Source of the DNA: Mycobacterium sp. DL99
Lineage (GTDB): Bacteria > Actinomycetota > Actinomycetes > Mycobacteriales > Mycobacteriaceae
DNA length: 64,000 nucleotides
Assembly: GCF_004762045.1 (NCBI RefSeq)
Contig: NZ_SJOM01000007.1
Coordinates: forward strand, 4,875,407-4,939,406
Direction: 5' to 3'
Shown: positions 48,818-57,470 of the stretch, piece by piece
Position numbering within the stretch: the stretch's first letter is position 1
How the letters are laid out: the number at the start of each line of letters is the position of its first letter
Translations under genes and position numbers: made by a program
Notes under the pieces: generated by a model
Database searches by the model: none
The model's input: the letters and a program-made list of their open reading frames with translations, nothing else
Told to the model about the DNA's origin: nothing

Positions 48818-49237
48818 TCACCCTTCGGTTTCGGCGACCACGCGCAGGTGCGCCCGCGCGGCGAGCTCTTCGTCGTCGACGAGGGTCAGCATCGGTTGCC
48901 CTGGTACGCACAACATGGTGACCAGGAACCTGCTGCGGATGTCGTCGCGGTGGTTGGCATCCGAGTAGTGGATGACATCGCCGCCGGGCTCCCAGAACGC
49001 CTCCCCCGCGCGGATGACACGGGGCGGTTCACCCTCCAGCTCGAAGAGCATCTCCCCCTCAAGCATGTAGCCGAACGCGGGGCCACCGGGATGTTTGTGC
49101 GGGGGTGCACCTGCGCTGCCCGGCGGATACTCGATGACCACCGTCATCGCATGTGCCCCGTGGGGAAGGAACGGAGGCACCACCTCGTGCACCACGGTCA
49201 GTGCGCCTTCCCAAGCCGGGTCATATTTCTTCGTCAT
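48818..49237 (-). CDS. Cupin-domain protein
   Basis: A 139-aa single-domain cupin. Metal-binding motif 1 is PHKHPGGPAFGYMLEGEMLFELEG and motif 2 contributes GDVIHYSDANH, giving the expected His and Glu ligands. Small cupins of this type act as dioxygenases, isomerases or ligand sensors. It follows the SDR gene by 33 bp and is the last gene of the island operon. A function as substrate-binding or redox sensor for the sigma module is speculative. Confidence 0.82.
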   Translation of the reverse strand: MTKKYDPAWEGALTVVHEVVPPFLPHGAHAMTVVIEYPPGSAGAPPHKHPGGPAFGYMLEGEMLFELEGEPPRVIRAGEAFWEPGGDVIHYSDANHRDDIRSRFLVTMLCVPGQPMLTLVDDEELAARAHLRVVAETEG

Positions 49238-49270
49238 GGCTGCTCCTCAATCCGGTACCGGCCGAACGGT

Positions 49271-49993
49271 TCACAGGGCACTCCCGCCACCGTCGACGTG
49301 CAATGTCGAACCGGTGACGAAACTCGAACGTGGCGAGGCCAAGAAGAGGACCGCCTGGGCGATCTCGTCGGGGTCCGCGGTGCGGCCCAACGGCAGCGAC
49401 CTACCGAGCTCCTCGTTGGACTCGCCCCATTCCGCCTGCACGCCTTCGGTTCTGGTCGGTCCGGGAGCTACGCTGTTCGCCCGCACCCCGGCTGGGCCGA
49501 ATTCCACCGCCCATGTGCGAGTCAGGGATTCCACCGCCGCCTTGGAGGCGCTGTAGGCCGACGCTCCGGCGATACCCTTCGTCGCCACCATGGTGGTCAC
49601 ATTCACGATGCTGCCCCGTCCCTGCTGCAGCATCCCGGGCACCAACCCCGCGGTGAGGAAATAGAGTCCACGGACGTTCGTGCCATACGTCCGCTCGAAG
49701 GACGAGACTTCCTGGTCGACGGTCAGCGCGGCCGGGAAGCTCGCTGCGTTGTTCACCAGGACGTCGACCGTGCCTACCTGCTTCACAAGCTCGTTCACCG
49801 CGCGGATGTCGGACAGATCGGCCTGGATGAATCGGGCGCGCGGTCCGATTCCGGCGGCCGCGGCGGCACCGCGGTCGGCATCACGGCCGGTGATCATGAC
49901 CGACGCGCCAGCCTGGGCCAGAAGCCGTGCCGAAGCCAGCCCGATACCGGCGGTGCCGCCGGTGACCAGCGCGCATTGCTGGGATAATTCCAC
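49271..49993 (-). CDS. Short-chain dehydrogenase/reductase
   Basis: A 240-aa classical SDR. The cofactor motif TGGTAGIGLA is near the N-terminus, NNAAS is the core motif, and YSASK at about 150 carries the catalytic Tyr and Lys with NVTTM upstream. The end FVTGSTLHVDGGGS is typical. GTG 49993 has AAGGAGG upstream; the longer frame overlaps the sigma gene. It starts 13 bp after the sigma factor stop. The substrate is unknown. Confidence 0.88.
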   Translation of the reverse strand: MELSQQCALVTGGTAGIGLASARLLAQAGASVMITGRDADRGAAAAAGIGPRARFIQADLSDIRAVNELVKQVGTVDVLVNNAASFPAALTVDQEVSSFERTYGTNVRGLYFLTAGLVPGMLQQGRGSIVNVTTMVATKGIAGASAYSASKAAVESLTRTWAVEFGPAGVRANSVAPGPTRTEGVQAEWGESNEELGRSLPLGRTADPDEIAQAVLFLASPRSSFVTGSTLHVDGGGSAL

Positions 49994-50006
49994 TGCGCCT
50001 CCTTGA

Positions 50007-50600
50007 CTAGGCGATACGTTGTTCGGGCGGCGCCAACGATTCCCGTAACCGCTGCCGCCCACGTGATGCTCGCGACATCACGGTGCCGACCGGGATGTTC
50101 AGGATGGCGGCGGTTTGGGCGTAGGTGTATCCCTCGACGCAGGCGTAATACAGCACCGCCGGGTAGCCGTCGGGGAGTTCGGCCAATGCCTCGGTGAGAC
50201 TGGGATCGGGCAGTGCGCCCAGCACCTCGGTCTCCGCGGAATGCAGACTGCCGGAGCGGTACACGGCAGCACGAGCCAGATCACGGTCGGTGACGTCCTC
50301 CACCGCGATCTCGGCCAACCGCCGTTGCGTACCCCGGTGGTTGCTGACCCACCGGTTGTACATGATCCGGAACAACCACGCCCGCAGATTGGTACCCGCC
50401 TGGAACTTGCGGAAGCCCGCATAAGCGTGCAACAGGGTGTCCTGCAACAGATCCTCGGCGTCGGCTTCGGTTCGGGTCAGCCGGCGGGCCCCGCGTTGAA
50501 GCACATCGCGCAGCGGGCCGGCCTCCCGGGTGAACCGCGCCGCCATCTCGGCGTCGGATTCGTCGGTGTCCGATGTGTCCGGGACAGATGTCAGCGTCAC
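50007..50600 (-). CDS. ECF-type RNA polymerase sigma factor without an adjacent anti-sigma gene
   Basis: A 197-aa sigma-70 family protein. Region 2 includes ADAEDLLQDTLLHAYAGFRKFQ and NLRAWLFRIMYNRWVSNHRG; region 4 is YPAVLYYACVEGYTYAQTAAILNIPVGTVMSRASRGRQRL. There is no SnoaL-like C-terminal extension and no ZAS-type partner nearby. It starts at GTG 50600, whose last two bases belong to the stop of a 13-codon upstream frame, indicating translational coupling. It probably directs transcription of its own cluster. Confidence 0.88.
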   Translation of the reverse strand: MTLTSVPDTSDTDESDAEMAARFTREAGPLRDVLQRGARRLTRTEADAEDLLQDTLLHAYAGFRKFQAGTNLRAWLFRIMYNRWVSNHRGTQRRLAEIAVEDVTDRDLARAAVYRSGSLHSAETEVLGALPDPSLTEALAELPDGYPAVLYYACVEGYTYAQTAAILNIPVGTVMSRASRGRQRLRESLAPPEQRIA

Positions 50601-50638
50601 TGTTGCGCCGCCGGCGTGTTGGCGTCGAGTACATCCAT
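50597..50638 (-). CDS. 13-codon peptide translationally coupled to the ECF sigma gene
   Basis: ATG 50638 opens the frame MDVLDANTPAAQQ and stops at 50597-50599. GGAGG lies 8 bases upstream, the best ribosome site in the cluster. The stop overlaps the sigma GTG (GTGA), so ribosomes finishing the peptide would re-initiate on the sigma mRNA. It may be a leader peptide, a signalling or modified peptide, or only a coupling device. Too short to judge by composition. Confidence 0.5.
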   Translation of the reverse strand: MDVLDANTPAAQQ

Positions 50639-50770
50639 GTTGAGAACCTCCAGGTGAGAGTTGGTTTCCGGGCTGGATCCAGCCTCACCTGTACGGGCCC
50701 TACGCGGACCCCTGAAAATCCGTAGTCCGATCCGTGGTGGCGGCCACGTAGAGCCCGATCCGACAGGCGT

Positions 50771-51685
50771 TCAGTAGTCCCAGACAGCCGGAACGCAGCG
50801 GAACGCGTCTCCGGCGTCCGCAACGCGGCAGACCGACGGGAACGGCAGGTGGGTGGCCACCAATGACTCGCCGGTCGCCGCCAGCTCCCGCAATAGATCG
50901 ACCCGGACGCGGGCCGCCTCCTCAGGGTCGTGTTCGAATCCGTTTTGCCACTCGGGGTTGTCGAAACCTGGCGCGAACACAGCGTCGCCGGCGAACGTCA
51001 GCTTCTCGCCGCGGGAGTCCAGGCGGACCACGCTGTGTCCGGGGGTGTGTCCGCCGGTGCGGCTGATGAGCACGCCCGGTGCGACCTCGTACTCCGTCTC
51101 GAACGTTCGCAACTGCCCGCGGTACTCGTCGAGGAACTGCGTGGCGACCCGGCGCAGCACGTCCGGGATCGGCTGCGGCATGACAGTGCGGGAGAAATCG
51201 GGTGACTCCCAGAACTCGGCCTCTGCCGTCGCGGCGTGGACCCGCAGGTCTGGGCGCAGTCTTTCCTTGACGCCCTTGGTGATCAGCCCGCCGACGTGGT
51301 CCATGTGCATGTGGGTGAGCACCACATCGGTCACCGACGTCAGATCGACACCGGCCGCCTCGAGTCGCTGCACGGTATTGCCGGCCCGCGGGAAATCCGG
51401 AAACTCCAGCCCCAGTCCGGCGTCGACGAGAATGGTTCGTTCGCCGGTGCGCACCACCACCACATTCAGCGGCCAGTCGACCACCTCGGGCGGCAGGAAA
51501 TTGTCGCCGAGCCAGCCCGCCAGCTCGCTTGGTTCGGCGTTGGTGGCCAACGTCGAAGCGGTGATCGGCAGCACCCCATCGCTGATCACCAGCACCTCGA
51601 TGTCGCCGACCTGCACCGCGTAGCGCGACGGGACCAACTCATCGAGACCCCGATTACCAAGGTGCGCAATGCTATCCAAGCTCAT
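50771..51685 (-). CDS. Metallo-beta-lactamase-fold hydrolase
   Basis: A 304-aa protein from ATG 51685, preceded by AAGGAG; an alternative start at 51721 has a poor ribosome site. The zinc motif is VVLTHMHMDHVGGL, with GGHTPGHSVV and FAGDAVF supplying the remaining His and Asp. The overall form resembles AHL-lactonase/N-acyl hydrolase-type MBL proteins with a cap region around WGDNFLPPEVVDWP-like sequence. No signal peptide is visible. It lies between the LAL regulator and the sigma gene on the same strand. Confidence 0.86.
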   Translation of the reverse strand: MSLDSIAHLGNRGLDELVPSRYAVQVGDIEVLVISDGVLPITASTLATNAEPSELAGWLGDNFLPPEVVDWPLNVVVVRTGERTILVDAGLGLEFPDFPRAGNTVQRLEAAGVDLTSVTDVVLTHMHMDHVGGLITKGVKERLRPDLRVHAATAEAEFWESPDFSRTVMPQPIPDVLRRVATQFLDEYRGQLRTFETEYEVAPGVLISRTGGHTPGHSVVRLDSRGEKLTFAGDAVFAPGFDNPEWQNGFEHDPEEAARVRVDLLRELAATGESLVATHLPFPSVCRVADAGDAFRCVPAVWDY

Positions 51686-51760
51686 GTTCTCTCCTTCTGA
51701 GGGCTGAGACACGGTCGACATGACCTGTCTTTCCCGTAGAACGCCCCCGGGCGGCGAGAA

Positions 51761-54553
51761 CTATCCAGACCACGACACTGTGCGCAATTGGCGGCGCGAG
51801 GTGATGCCGAGCTTGACGAAAACCTTGCGCAGGTGCCATTCCACGGTGTGATTGCTGATGAACAACTGTGTGCCGATCTCCTGATTGGTCAGCCCGTCGC
51901 GGGCCAGGCCGGCGATCTGCGCCTCCTGCGAGGTCAGCTGATCACCAGATACCACCGGTTGTTTGCGGACCTTCTCCCCGGTCACCAGCAACTCCCGGCG
52001 GGCTCGTTCGGCGAATCCCTGCGCGCCCATCTTGGTGAAGATGTCGTGGGCTGCAGCGAGTTGGCGCCGGGCCTCGGTGCGGCGGTTCACCCGGCGCAGC
52101 CATTCCCCGTAGGACAGCCGGGCCCTCGACAGGTGCAAGGCGATATCGGCGCGTTCCAATCGCTCGATCGCCTCGACGAATCTGGCCTCGGCGTTCTCGT
52201 TGTCGGCCAGTAGTGCCTGCGCCGCCGCCAGTGCACCAAGGCCCCAGTCAGTACCGCTGGCTTCCGCCCGCTCCCGAAATGCCGGCAGCGCAGCGATGGC
52301 GGACTCCCGGTCACCGAGATGCACCGCCGCCTCGATGAGTTCGTACAAGCACCAACTGTAGAACCCGAGGTCCTCGTATTCGCAGGCCGTCTGTGCCGCC
52401 GCCAGGGCCTCCTCGTAGCGGCCGAGACCGTTGTAGAGCACCGTGGTGCTGAAGCCGCAAAGCCCGAGCAGCCGTCCTTCGCCCCTGGCCGCCCCGTCGG
52501 CGGCGGCTCCCGCGATGATGGCGAGGGCCTCGTCGTGCATGCCCCGCCACGCTGCCACCGTCAAACTGTGGTAGCGCACCGGCACATAACCCATCGATGC
52601 GTTGATGGCATTCGATTCTTCGATAAGCCTTGTCGCTGCATCGAATTCGCCGCGATAGAAATGCACGCCGGCCCGGTACCCGAGAGCGGGCGGCAGCGCG
52701 GCCAGCGCTCCCGCCTCCCGGGCCCGACGCACGGTGTCGGTGGCGATCCGCTCCAATACCTTGTCGTCCCACATCTCATGCGCGGCCGATTCCTGGGCGA
52801 CGGGGAACGGCCAGAACAGCCATTGACCCGGGCTCTGTTCTGCGTGGGTGTTCCAGAGTTCAAGGGCCGCACGCAGATCGGCGGATCCCGCACCGGGTCC
52901 GTTCATGATCCGCGACGACATGCCCCGCAGCAGGAAGTCGTGCGGACGTTCGAGCCGCGCCACCCGGCCGACCGCTGTTCCGCCGGCCGCGGCCACCTCT
53001 GCCAGCAGGCCGGGGTCAGCGAGACGCCCGGCGTACATCGCAGCGGTGAGCGCCTCCAGGTACGTCTCGCGGGCCAGGTCATCGTCGAGTCCATCGAGGG
53101 TCCGCGCGACGGCGAGAAGGTGCGCAGCCGCATCGCCGACCTTCGGAGCTCCCGCTGCGCCGGCCCGGCTGCGGACGAAGTCCATCTGCGCGCGCATGCG
53201 TGCGACCTGAGCTCGCTGCAGCGCGGACAGCGAGGCCGAATCCGCGATCGCCAGCAGTGCGTAGGCCGCATCGGGTGACGCCGCTTCGCGCTTGGCCTGG
53301 GCCGCGGCGATCGCGCGAGAGCCGCGCAGCTCGGGGTCTAGGGTGAGCACGGTCGAGCGCTCCAAAAATGCTGCAGCCGAGGCGATTCCACCCCTACTCT
53401 GCGCGCGGTCAGCCGAGGCGGCCAGCTCGGCGGCCACCGTGTCGTCGGGTCCGGTCGCCGCCGCGGCAGCATGCCATGCGCGACGGTCGGGGTGATCGCT
53501 CGGATCGGTCGCATCCGCCAACGCTCGATGAGCGGTCCTGCGTTCGCCCAGTTCGGCAGCGCGGTAAGCGGCCGAACGCATCAGCGGATGCAGGAACCGC
53601 ATCCGGGTGCCGAACTCGATGAGACCGGCCGCCTCGGCCGGGCCCAGCGCGTCGGCCGGGATGCCGAGCGAGGCCGTGGCCCGCAGAAACAGAGCGGGAT
53701 CACCCACTGGTTCGGCCGCTGCGACGAGCAGCAGCCACCGGGTGCTCTCCGGCAGCGCCTGAATGCGCTGCACGAAACCCTCCTCGATGGCCGCGGTGGA
53801 AGAACGCTTGCCGGAGATCCAGAAGCCGCCCGCCAGCTCGGTAGCCGAAACGGTCTGCGGTACATCGAGAATCGCCAGTGGGACACCGCGGGTCTCGGCG
53901 ACGATCCGGTCCCGCACCAACGGGTCGATACCGCCGAGCATCACCGATTCGAGCAGGGCTCGCGCGTCGGCATCGGACAGCCCGGTGACAATGAGTTCGG
54001 GAAGTCCGGCCAGTATCTCCGAATGCCCGTCGCGAATCGCGAAGACGAGAGCGACCCGTTCGGCCAGTAACCGTCGTGCGACGAAACCCAGCGTCTGCAC
54101 CGATACCTGGTCGAGCCACTGTGCGTCATCGACGATGCACAGCACCGACTGGTCGGCAGAGGCCGCCGCCAGCAGGCTCAGGACCGCCAACCCGACCAGA
54201 AACCGGTCCGGCGTCGGTCCGGTGCCATAGCCGAAGGCGACGGTAAGCGCGTCCCGCTGCGGGCCCGGCAACCCATCGAGGTGGCCCATCAGCGGCGAGC
54301 ACAACTGTTGCAGGCCGGCATAGGCGAGGTCCAGGTCGGACTGCACCCCGGCGACCCGCAATGCTCGGAACCCCGCCGAGGCCGAAGCGAATTCGGCCAC
54401 ATGATCCAGCAGCGCGGTCTTACCGATACCCGCCTCACCACGCAGCACCAGTACCTGGCCCTGACCCGAGCCGGCTGCGGCGACCAGTTCCGTCAGGACC
54501 GCGCAATCACGTTCGCGTCCCCGCAGCCCAGAGCTGCCAGCCTGGCTCGACAT
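51761..54553 (-). CDS. LAL-family (MalT-like) LuxR transcriptional regulator
   Basis: A 930-aa protein from ATG 54553 (a GTG lies 9 bases upstream). N-terminal AAA/STAND ATPase: GREREC-like start (LRGRERDCAVL), Walker A RGEAGIGKTALL, Walker B VLCIVDDAQWLD. A long TPR-like helical middle follows. The C-terminal LuxR HTH is LTSQEAQIAGLARDGLTNQEIGTQLFISNHTVEWHLRKV. Such regulators activate catabolic or secondary-metabolite operons on ligand binding. It is the first gene of the island, 126 bp after the fbiC stop. Confidence 0.9.
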   Translation of the reverse strand: MSSQAGSSGLRGRERDCAVLTELVAAAGSGQGQVLVLRGEAGIGKTALLDHVAEFASASAGFRALRVAGVQSDLDLAYAGLQQLCSPLMGHLDGLPGPQRDALTVAFGYGTGPTPDRFLVGLAVLSLLAAASADQSVLCIVDDAQWLDQVSVQTLGFVARRLLAERVALVFAIRDGHSEILAGLPELIVTGLSDADARALLESVMLGGIDPLVRDRIVAETRGVPLAILDVPQTVSATELAGGFWISGKRSSTAAIEEGFVQRIQALPESTRWLLLVAAAEPVGDPALFLRATASLGIPADALGPAEAAGLIEFGTRMRFLHPLMRSAAYRAAELGERRTAHRALADATDPSDHPDRRAWHAAAAATGPDDTVAAELAASADRAQSRGGIASAAAFLERSTVLTLDPELRGSRAIAAAQAKREAASPDAAYALLAIADSASLSALQRAQVARMRAQMDFVRSRAGAAGAPKVGDAAAHLLAVARTLDGLDDDLARETYLEALTAAMYAGRLADPGLLAEVAAAGGTAVGRVARLERPHDFLLRGMSSRIMNGPGAGSADLRAALELWNTHAEQSPGQWLFWPFPVAQESAAHEMWDDKVLERIATDTVRRAREAGALAALPPALGYRAGVHFYRGEFDAATRLIEESNAINASMGYVPVRYHSLTVAAWRGMHDEALAIIAGAAADGAARGEGRLLGLCGFSTTVLYNGLGRYEEALAAAQTACEYEDLGFYSWCLYELIEAAVHLGDRESAIAALPAFRERAEASGTDWGLGALAAAQALLADNENAEARFVEAIERLERADIALHLSRARLSYGEWLRRVNRRTEARRQLAAAHDIFTKMGAQGFAERARRELLVTGEKVRKQPVVSGDQLTSQEAQIAGLARDGLTNQEIGTQLFISNHTVEWHLRKVFVKLGITSRRQLRTVSWSG

Positions 54554-54679
54554 GTGCACCACCGTGTCAGTTGCGAACGAACCCAGCTATGGGCCAGCCA
54601 TGGCTGGTCCAGTGGCCGATCTGATCCTAGCGAGCGCGATGGTGTGGGTACTGCCAGCGCATCCACGGCGGGAAGGGAG

Positions 54680-54748
54680 TCAGGCAGCGAGGGGCGAGTA
54701 ATCCGTGGTGCGTTGACGGGCGGGGCGGCCGATGCCCTCGGCGATCGC
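54680..54748 (-). repeat. Direct repeat copy of the fbiC 3' end (intact gene)
   Basis: The last 23 codons of fbiC, matched at 61 of 69 bases by 48697-48765 in the same orientation. The repeat begins exactly at the stop codon; no matching sequence is seen beyond it. Confidence 0.9.
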
Positions 54749-57268
54749 GACGAGTTCGGCCACCGTCTTGGCTGACCCGTTCTCCGAGCCGGCCATCCGG
54801 GAGATGGTCTCCTCCATCAACGTGCCGCCGAGATCGTTGGCACCGCCGCGCAGCATCACCTGGGTGCGTTCGACGCCGAGTTTGACCCAGCTGGTCTGAA
54901 TCGACGGGATCCGGCCGTGCAGCATGATCCGTGCCAAGGCGTGCACTGCGCGGTTGTCGCGGTGCGTGGGCCCGGGACGCGCGCCGCCGGCCAGATACAG
55001 CGGTGAGGACTGGTGCACAAACGGCAGTGGCACGAATTCGGTGAAGCCGCCGGTCTTGTCCTGGATGCCACGGAGCACGTTGAGGTGCCCGACCCAGTGC
55101 TTGGGCGTGTCCACGTGTCCGTACATCATCGTCGACGACGAGCGCAGGCCCACCTCGTGCGCGGTCGTCACCACGTTGATCCACTCTGACGTCGGCAGCT
55201 TGCCCTTGGTGAGCACCCAGCGCACCTCGTCGTCGAGGATCTCGGCGGCCGTGCCCGGGATGGTGTCGAGACCGGCCTCACGCAGACTTGTCAGCCATTC
55301 CCGCACGGACAGCCCGCTGCGGGTCACGCCGTTCGCGATCTCCATCGGGCTGAACGCGTGCACGTGCATCGACGGCACCCGTGCCTTGACGGCACGCACC
55401 AGATCGGCGTAACCGGTGACCGGAAGCTCCGGGTCGATACCGCCCTGCATGCAGACCTCGGTGGCACCCGCGACATGCGCCTCCCAGGCACGGTCGGCGA
55501 CCTCGTCGGTGGACAGCGAGTACGCGTCGGCGTCACCCTTACGCTGCGCGAACGCGCAGAACCGGCAGCCGGTGTAGCAGATGTTGGTGAAGTTTATGTT
55601 GCGGTTGACGACGAACGTGACGTCATCCCCGACGACATCGCGACGCAACGAATCCGCCAGTGCGGTAACGGCTTCCAGTGCCGGACCGTCCGCGGTGGCC
55701 AGCGCGAGGTACTCGTCGTCGCTGCAGCCGCCCGGATCCCGTTCGGCGGAGCGCAGCGCAGCCAGCACGTCGGTGTCGATTCGTTCGGGCGCGCGGGCGG
55801 CGAGCTCGTGCACCTTGGCGCGGATCGACTCCCAGTCGCCGAATGCACTGTCCAGGTCGCTGCGGGTCTCGGTGAGCCGGCCCTCGGAGTCGATCGCGGA
55901 GTGCAGATCGATGCGGCCCAGCGAACCCGCTTCGTCGGGTTCTTGCCACTGCAGGCCCACGGGTTTGACGTCGAGCGCGAACCCGGTGTCGGGATCGGCC
56001 AGCGCATCGACATGCCCGCGCACCCGCGGATCGATCCATGCCGCACCCGCCTGCACGTACTGCGGTTGCGCGGTCAGCCGCTGCACCAGGTCGTAACCTG
56101 CCTCGGCAGTGACGTCGGCCAGATCGTCCAGCGCCGGCCAGGGCCGCTCCGGGTTGACGTGGTCGGGGGTCAGCGGTGACACACCGCCCCAGTCATCGAC
56201 GCCGGCGCCGATCAGCGCCAGGCATTCGTCACGCGACACCAGGTTGGGCGGGGCCTGGATACGCATCTTGGGCCCCAGCACCAGGCGCGTCACCGCGATC
56301 GTCACCAGGAAGTCGTCGATCCCGGCATCGGGCGTCGATGCCATCGCGGTGTGGTCCTTGGCCCGGAAGTTCTGCACGATCACTTCCTGAACGTGGCCGA
56401 ACTCCTTGTGGGACTTGCGGATCGCATGCATGGTCTCGGCGCGCTCGGTCAGCGTCTCGCCGATGCCCACCAGCAGGCCGGTGGTAAACGGGATCGACAA
56501 CCGACCGGCGTCGTCCAGCGTCCGCAGCCGCACCGCAGGATCTTTGTCCGGGCTGCCGTAGTGGGCCTCGCCCTTGATCTCGAACAGGCGCCGCGAGGTG
56601 GTCTCCAGCATCATTCCCATGGATGGCGCGACGGGCTTCAGCCGCGACAACTCCGACCAGCTCATCACGCCGGGGTTCAGGTGCGGCAGCAAGCCGGTCT
56701 CCTCGAGCACGCGGATGGCCATGGCCCGCACGTAGTCCAGCGTGGAGTCGTAGCCACGCTCGTCGAGCCATTGCCGAGCCTCGTCCCAGCGATCTTCGGG
56801 GCGGTCACCGAGGGTGAACAGCGCTTCCTTGCAGCCCAGCTCGGCACCCTGGCGGGCCACGTCGAGGATCTCGTCGGGCTCCATGTACATGCCCATGCCC
56901 TGCGCGCGCAGCTTGCCGGGCACGGTGACGAAGGTGCAGTAATGGCAGGTGTCTCGGCACAGATGCGTCACCGGGATGAAGACCTTGCGCGAGTAGCTGA
57001 CCGGAAGCCGGCCGCCGGCTCCACGCCGGCCGGCTGATTCCAGGCCGGCGTCGCGCACCCGGGCGGCGCTGGCACACAGATCGGCCAAATCCTCGCCGCG
57101 GGCCGTCAACGCGATGGCGGCCTCGTCGACATTGAGCGTCACGCCGTCACGGGCTCGGCGCAACACCCGCCGTAGGGCGCCCGAAGTGGTCGGCGCACTG
57201 GGCACCGCGGATTTCGGTGGGACGGCCGGGGTGGGCAGATCGGCGCCGTGCTGGGGGTTCAGAGCCAC
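54680..57268 (-). CDS. fbiC: FO synthase FbiC (bifunctional CofG/CofH)
   Basis: An 862-aa protein with two radical-SAM halves matching Rv1173. It makes the F420 chromophore FO from tyrosine and 5-amino-6-ribitylamino-uracil. The CofG half has CRDTCHYCTFVTVPGK (Cys at about 104, 108 and 111) and the CofH half has CYTGCRFCAFAQRKGD. GTG 57268 is chosen by length and the family N-terminus (ALRRVLRRARDGVTLNVDEA follows); it has only a weak ribosome site. Its final 23 codons take part in the direct repeat. Confidence 0.96.
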   Translation of the reverse strand: MALNPQHGADLPTPAVPPKSAVPSAPTTSGALRRVLRRARDGVTLNVDEAAIALTARGEDLADLCASAARVRDAGLESAGRRGAGGRLPVSYSRKVFIPVTHLCRDTCHYCTFVTVPGKLRAQGMGMYMEPDEILDVARQGAELGCKEALFTLGDRPEDRWDEARQWLDERGYDSTLDYVRAMAIRVLEETGLLPHLNPGVMSWSELSRLKPVAPSMGMMLETTSRRLFEIKGEAHYGSPDKDPAVRLRTLDDAGRLSIPFTTGLLVGIGETLTERAETMHAIRKSHKEFGHVQEVIVQNFRAKDHTAMASTPDAGIDDFLVTIAVTRLVLGPKMRIQAPPNLVSRDECLALIGAGVDDWGGVSPLTPDHVNPERPWPALDDLADVTAEAGYDLVQRLTAQPQYVQAGAAWIDPRVRGHVDALADPDTGFALDVKPVGLQWQEPDEAGSLGRIDLHSAIDSEGRLTETRSDLDSAFGDWESIRAKVHELAARAPERIDTDVLAALRSAERDPGGCSDDEYLALATADGPALEAVTALADSLRRDVVGDDVTFVVNRNINFTNICYTGCRFCAFAQRKGDADAYSLSTDEVADRAWEAHVAGATEVCMQGGIDPELPVTGYADLVRAVKARVPSMHVHAFSPMEIANGVTRSGLSVREWLTSLREAGLDTIPGTAAEILDDEVRWVLTKGKLPTSEWINVVTTAHEVGLRSSSTMMYGHVDTPKHWVGHLNVLRGIQDKTGGFTEFVPLPFVHQSSPLYLAGGARPGPTHRDNRAVHALARIMLHGRIPSIQTSWVKLGVERTQVMLRGGANDLGGTLMEETISRMAGSENGSAKTVAELVAIAEGIGRPARQRTTDYSPLAA

Positions 57269-57470
57269 TCCCGTGTAACCCCGTCGTTGTACACAATCAT
57301 CCACGCGTCTCACATTCTGAAACCAATGCGCCCGGCATAACCGCCACGATAGACCCAGCATGTCCGCACGGCGTCAGGCCCTTAGGGGACACACACCATA
57401 AAGGAACGACGAACGGGTTGCCGACCGCGTAAGTTGTTTCCGTCGGGAAGGGGATACCGAAGGAGTCGTG

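Larger units (their letters stand above)
48766..54679. mobile_element. Putative genomic island bounded by direct repeats of the fbiC 3' end
   Basis: About 5.9 kb lies between two same-orientation copies of the last 69 bp of fbiC. All six open frames inside (LAL regulator, MBL hydrolase, 13-codon peptide, ECF sigma, SDR, cupin) read on the minus strand, the same as fbiC. In M. tuberculosis fbiC and fadH are separated only by Rv1174c. No integrase or transposase is present, so mobility is inferred from the repeat structure alone. Confidence 0.65.
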
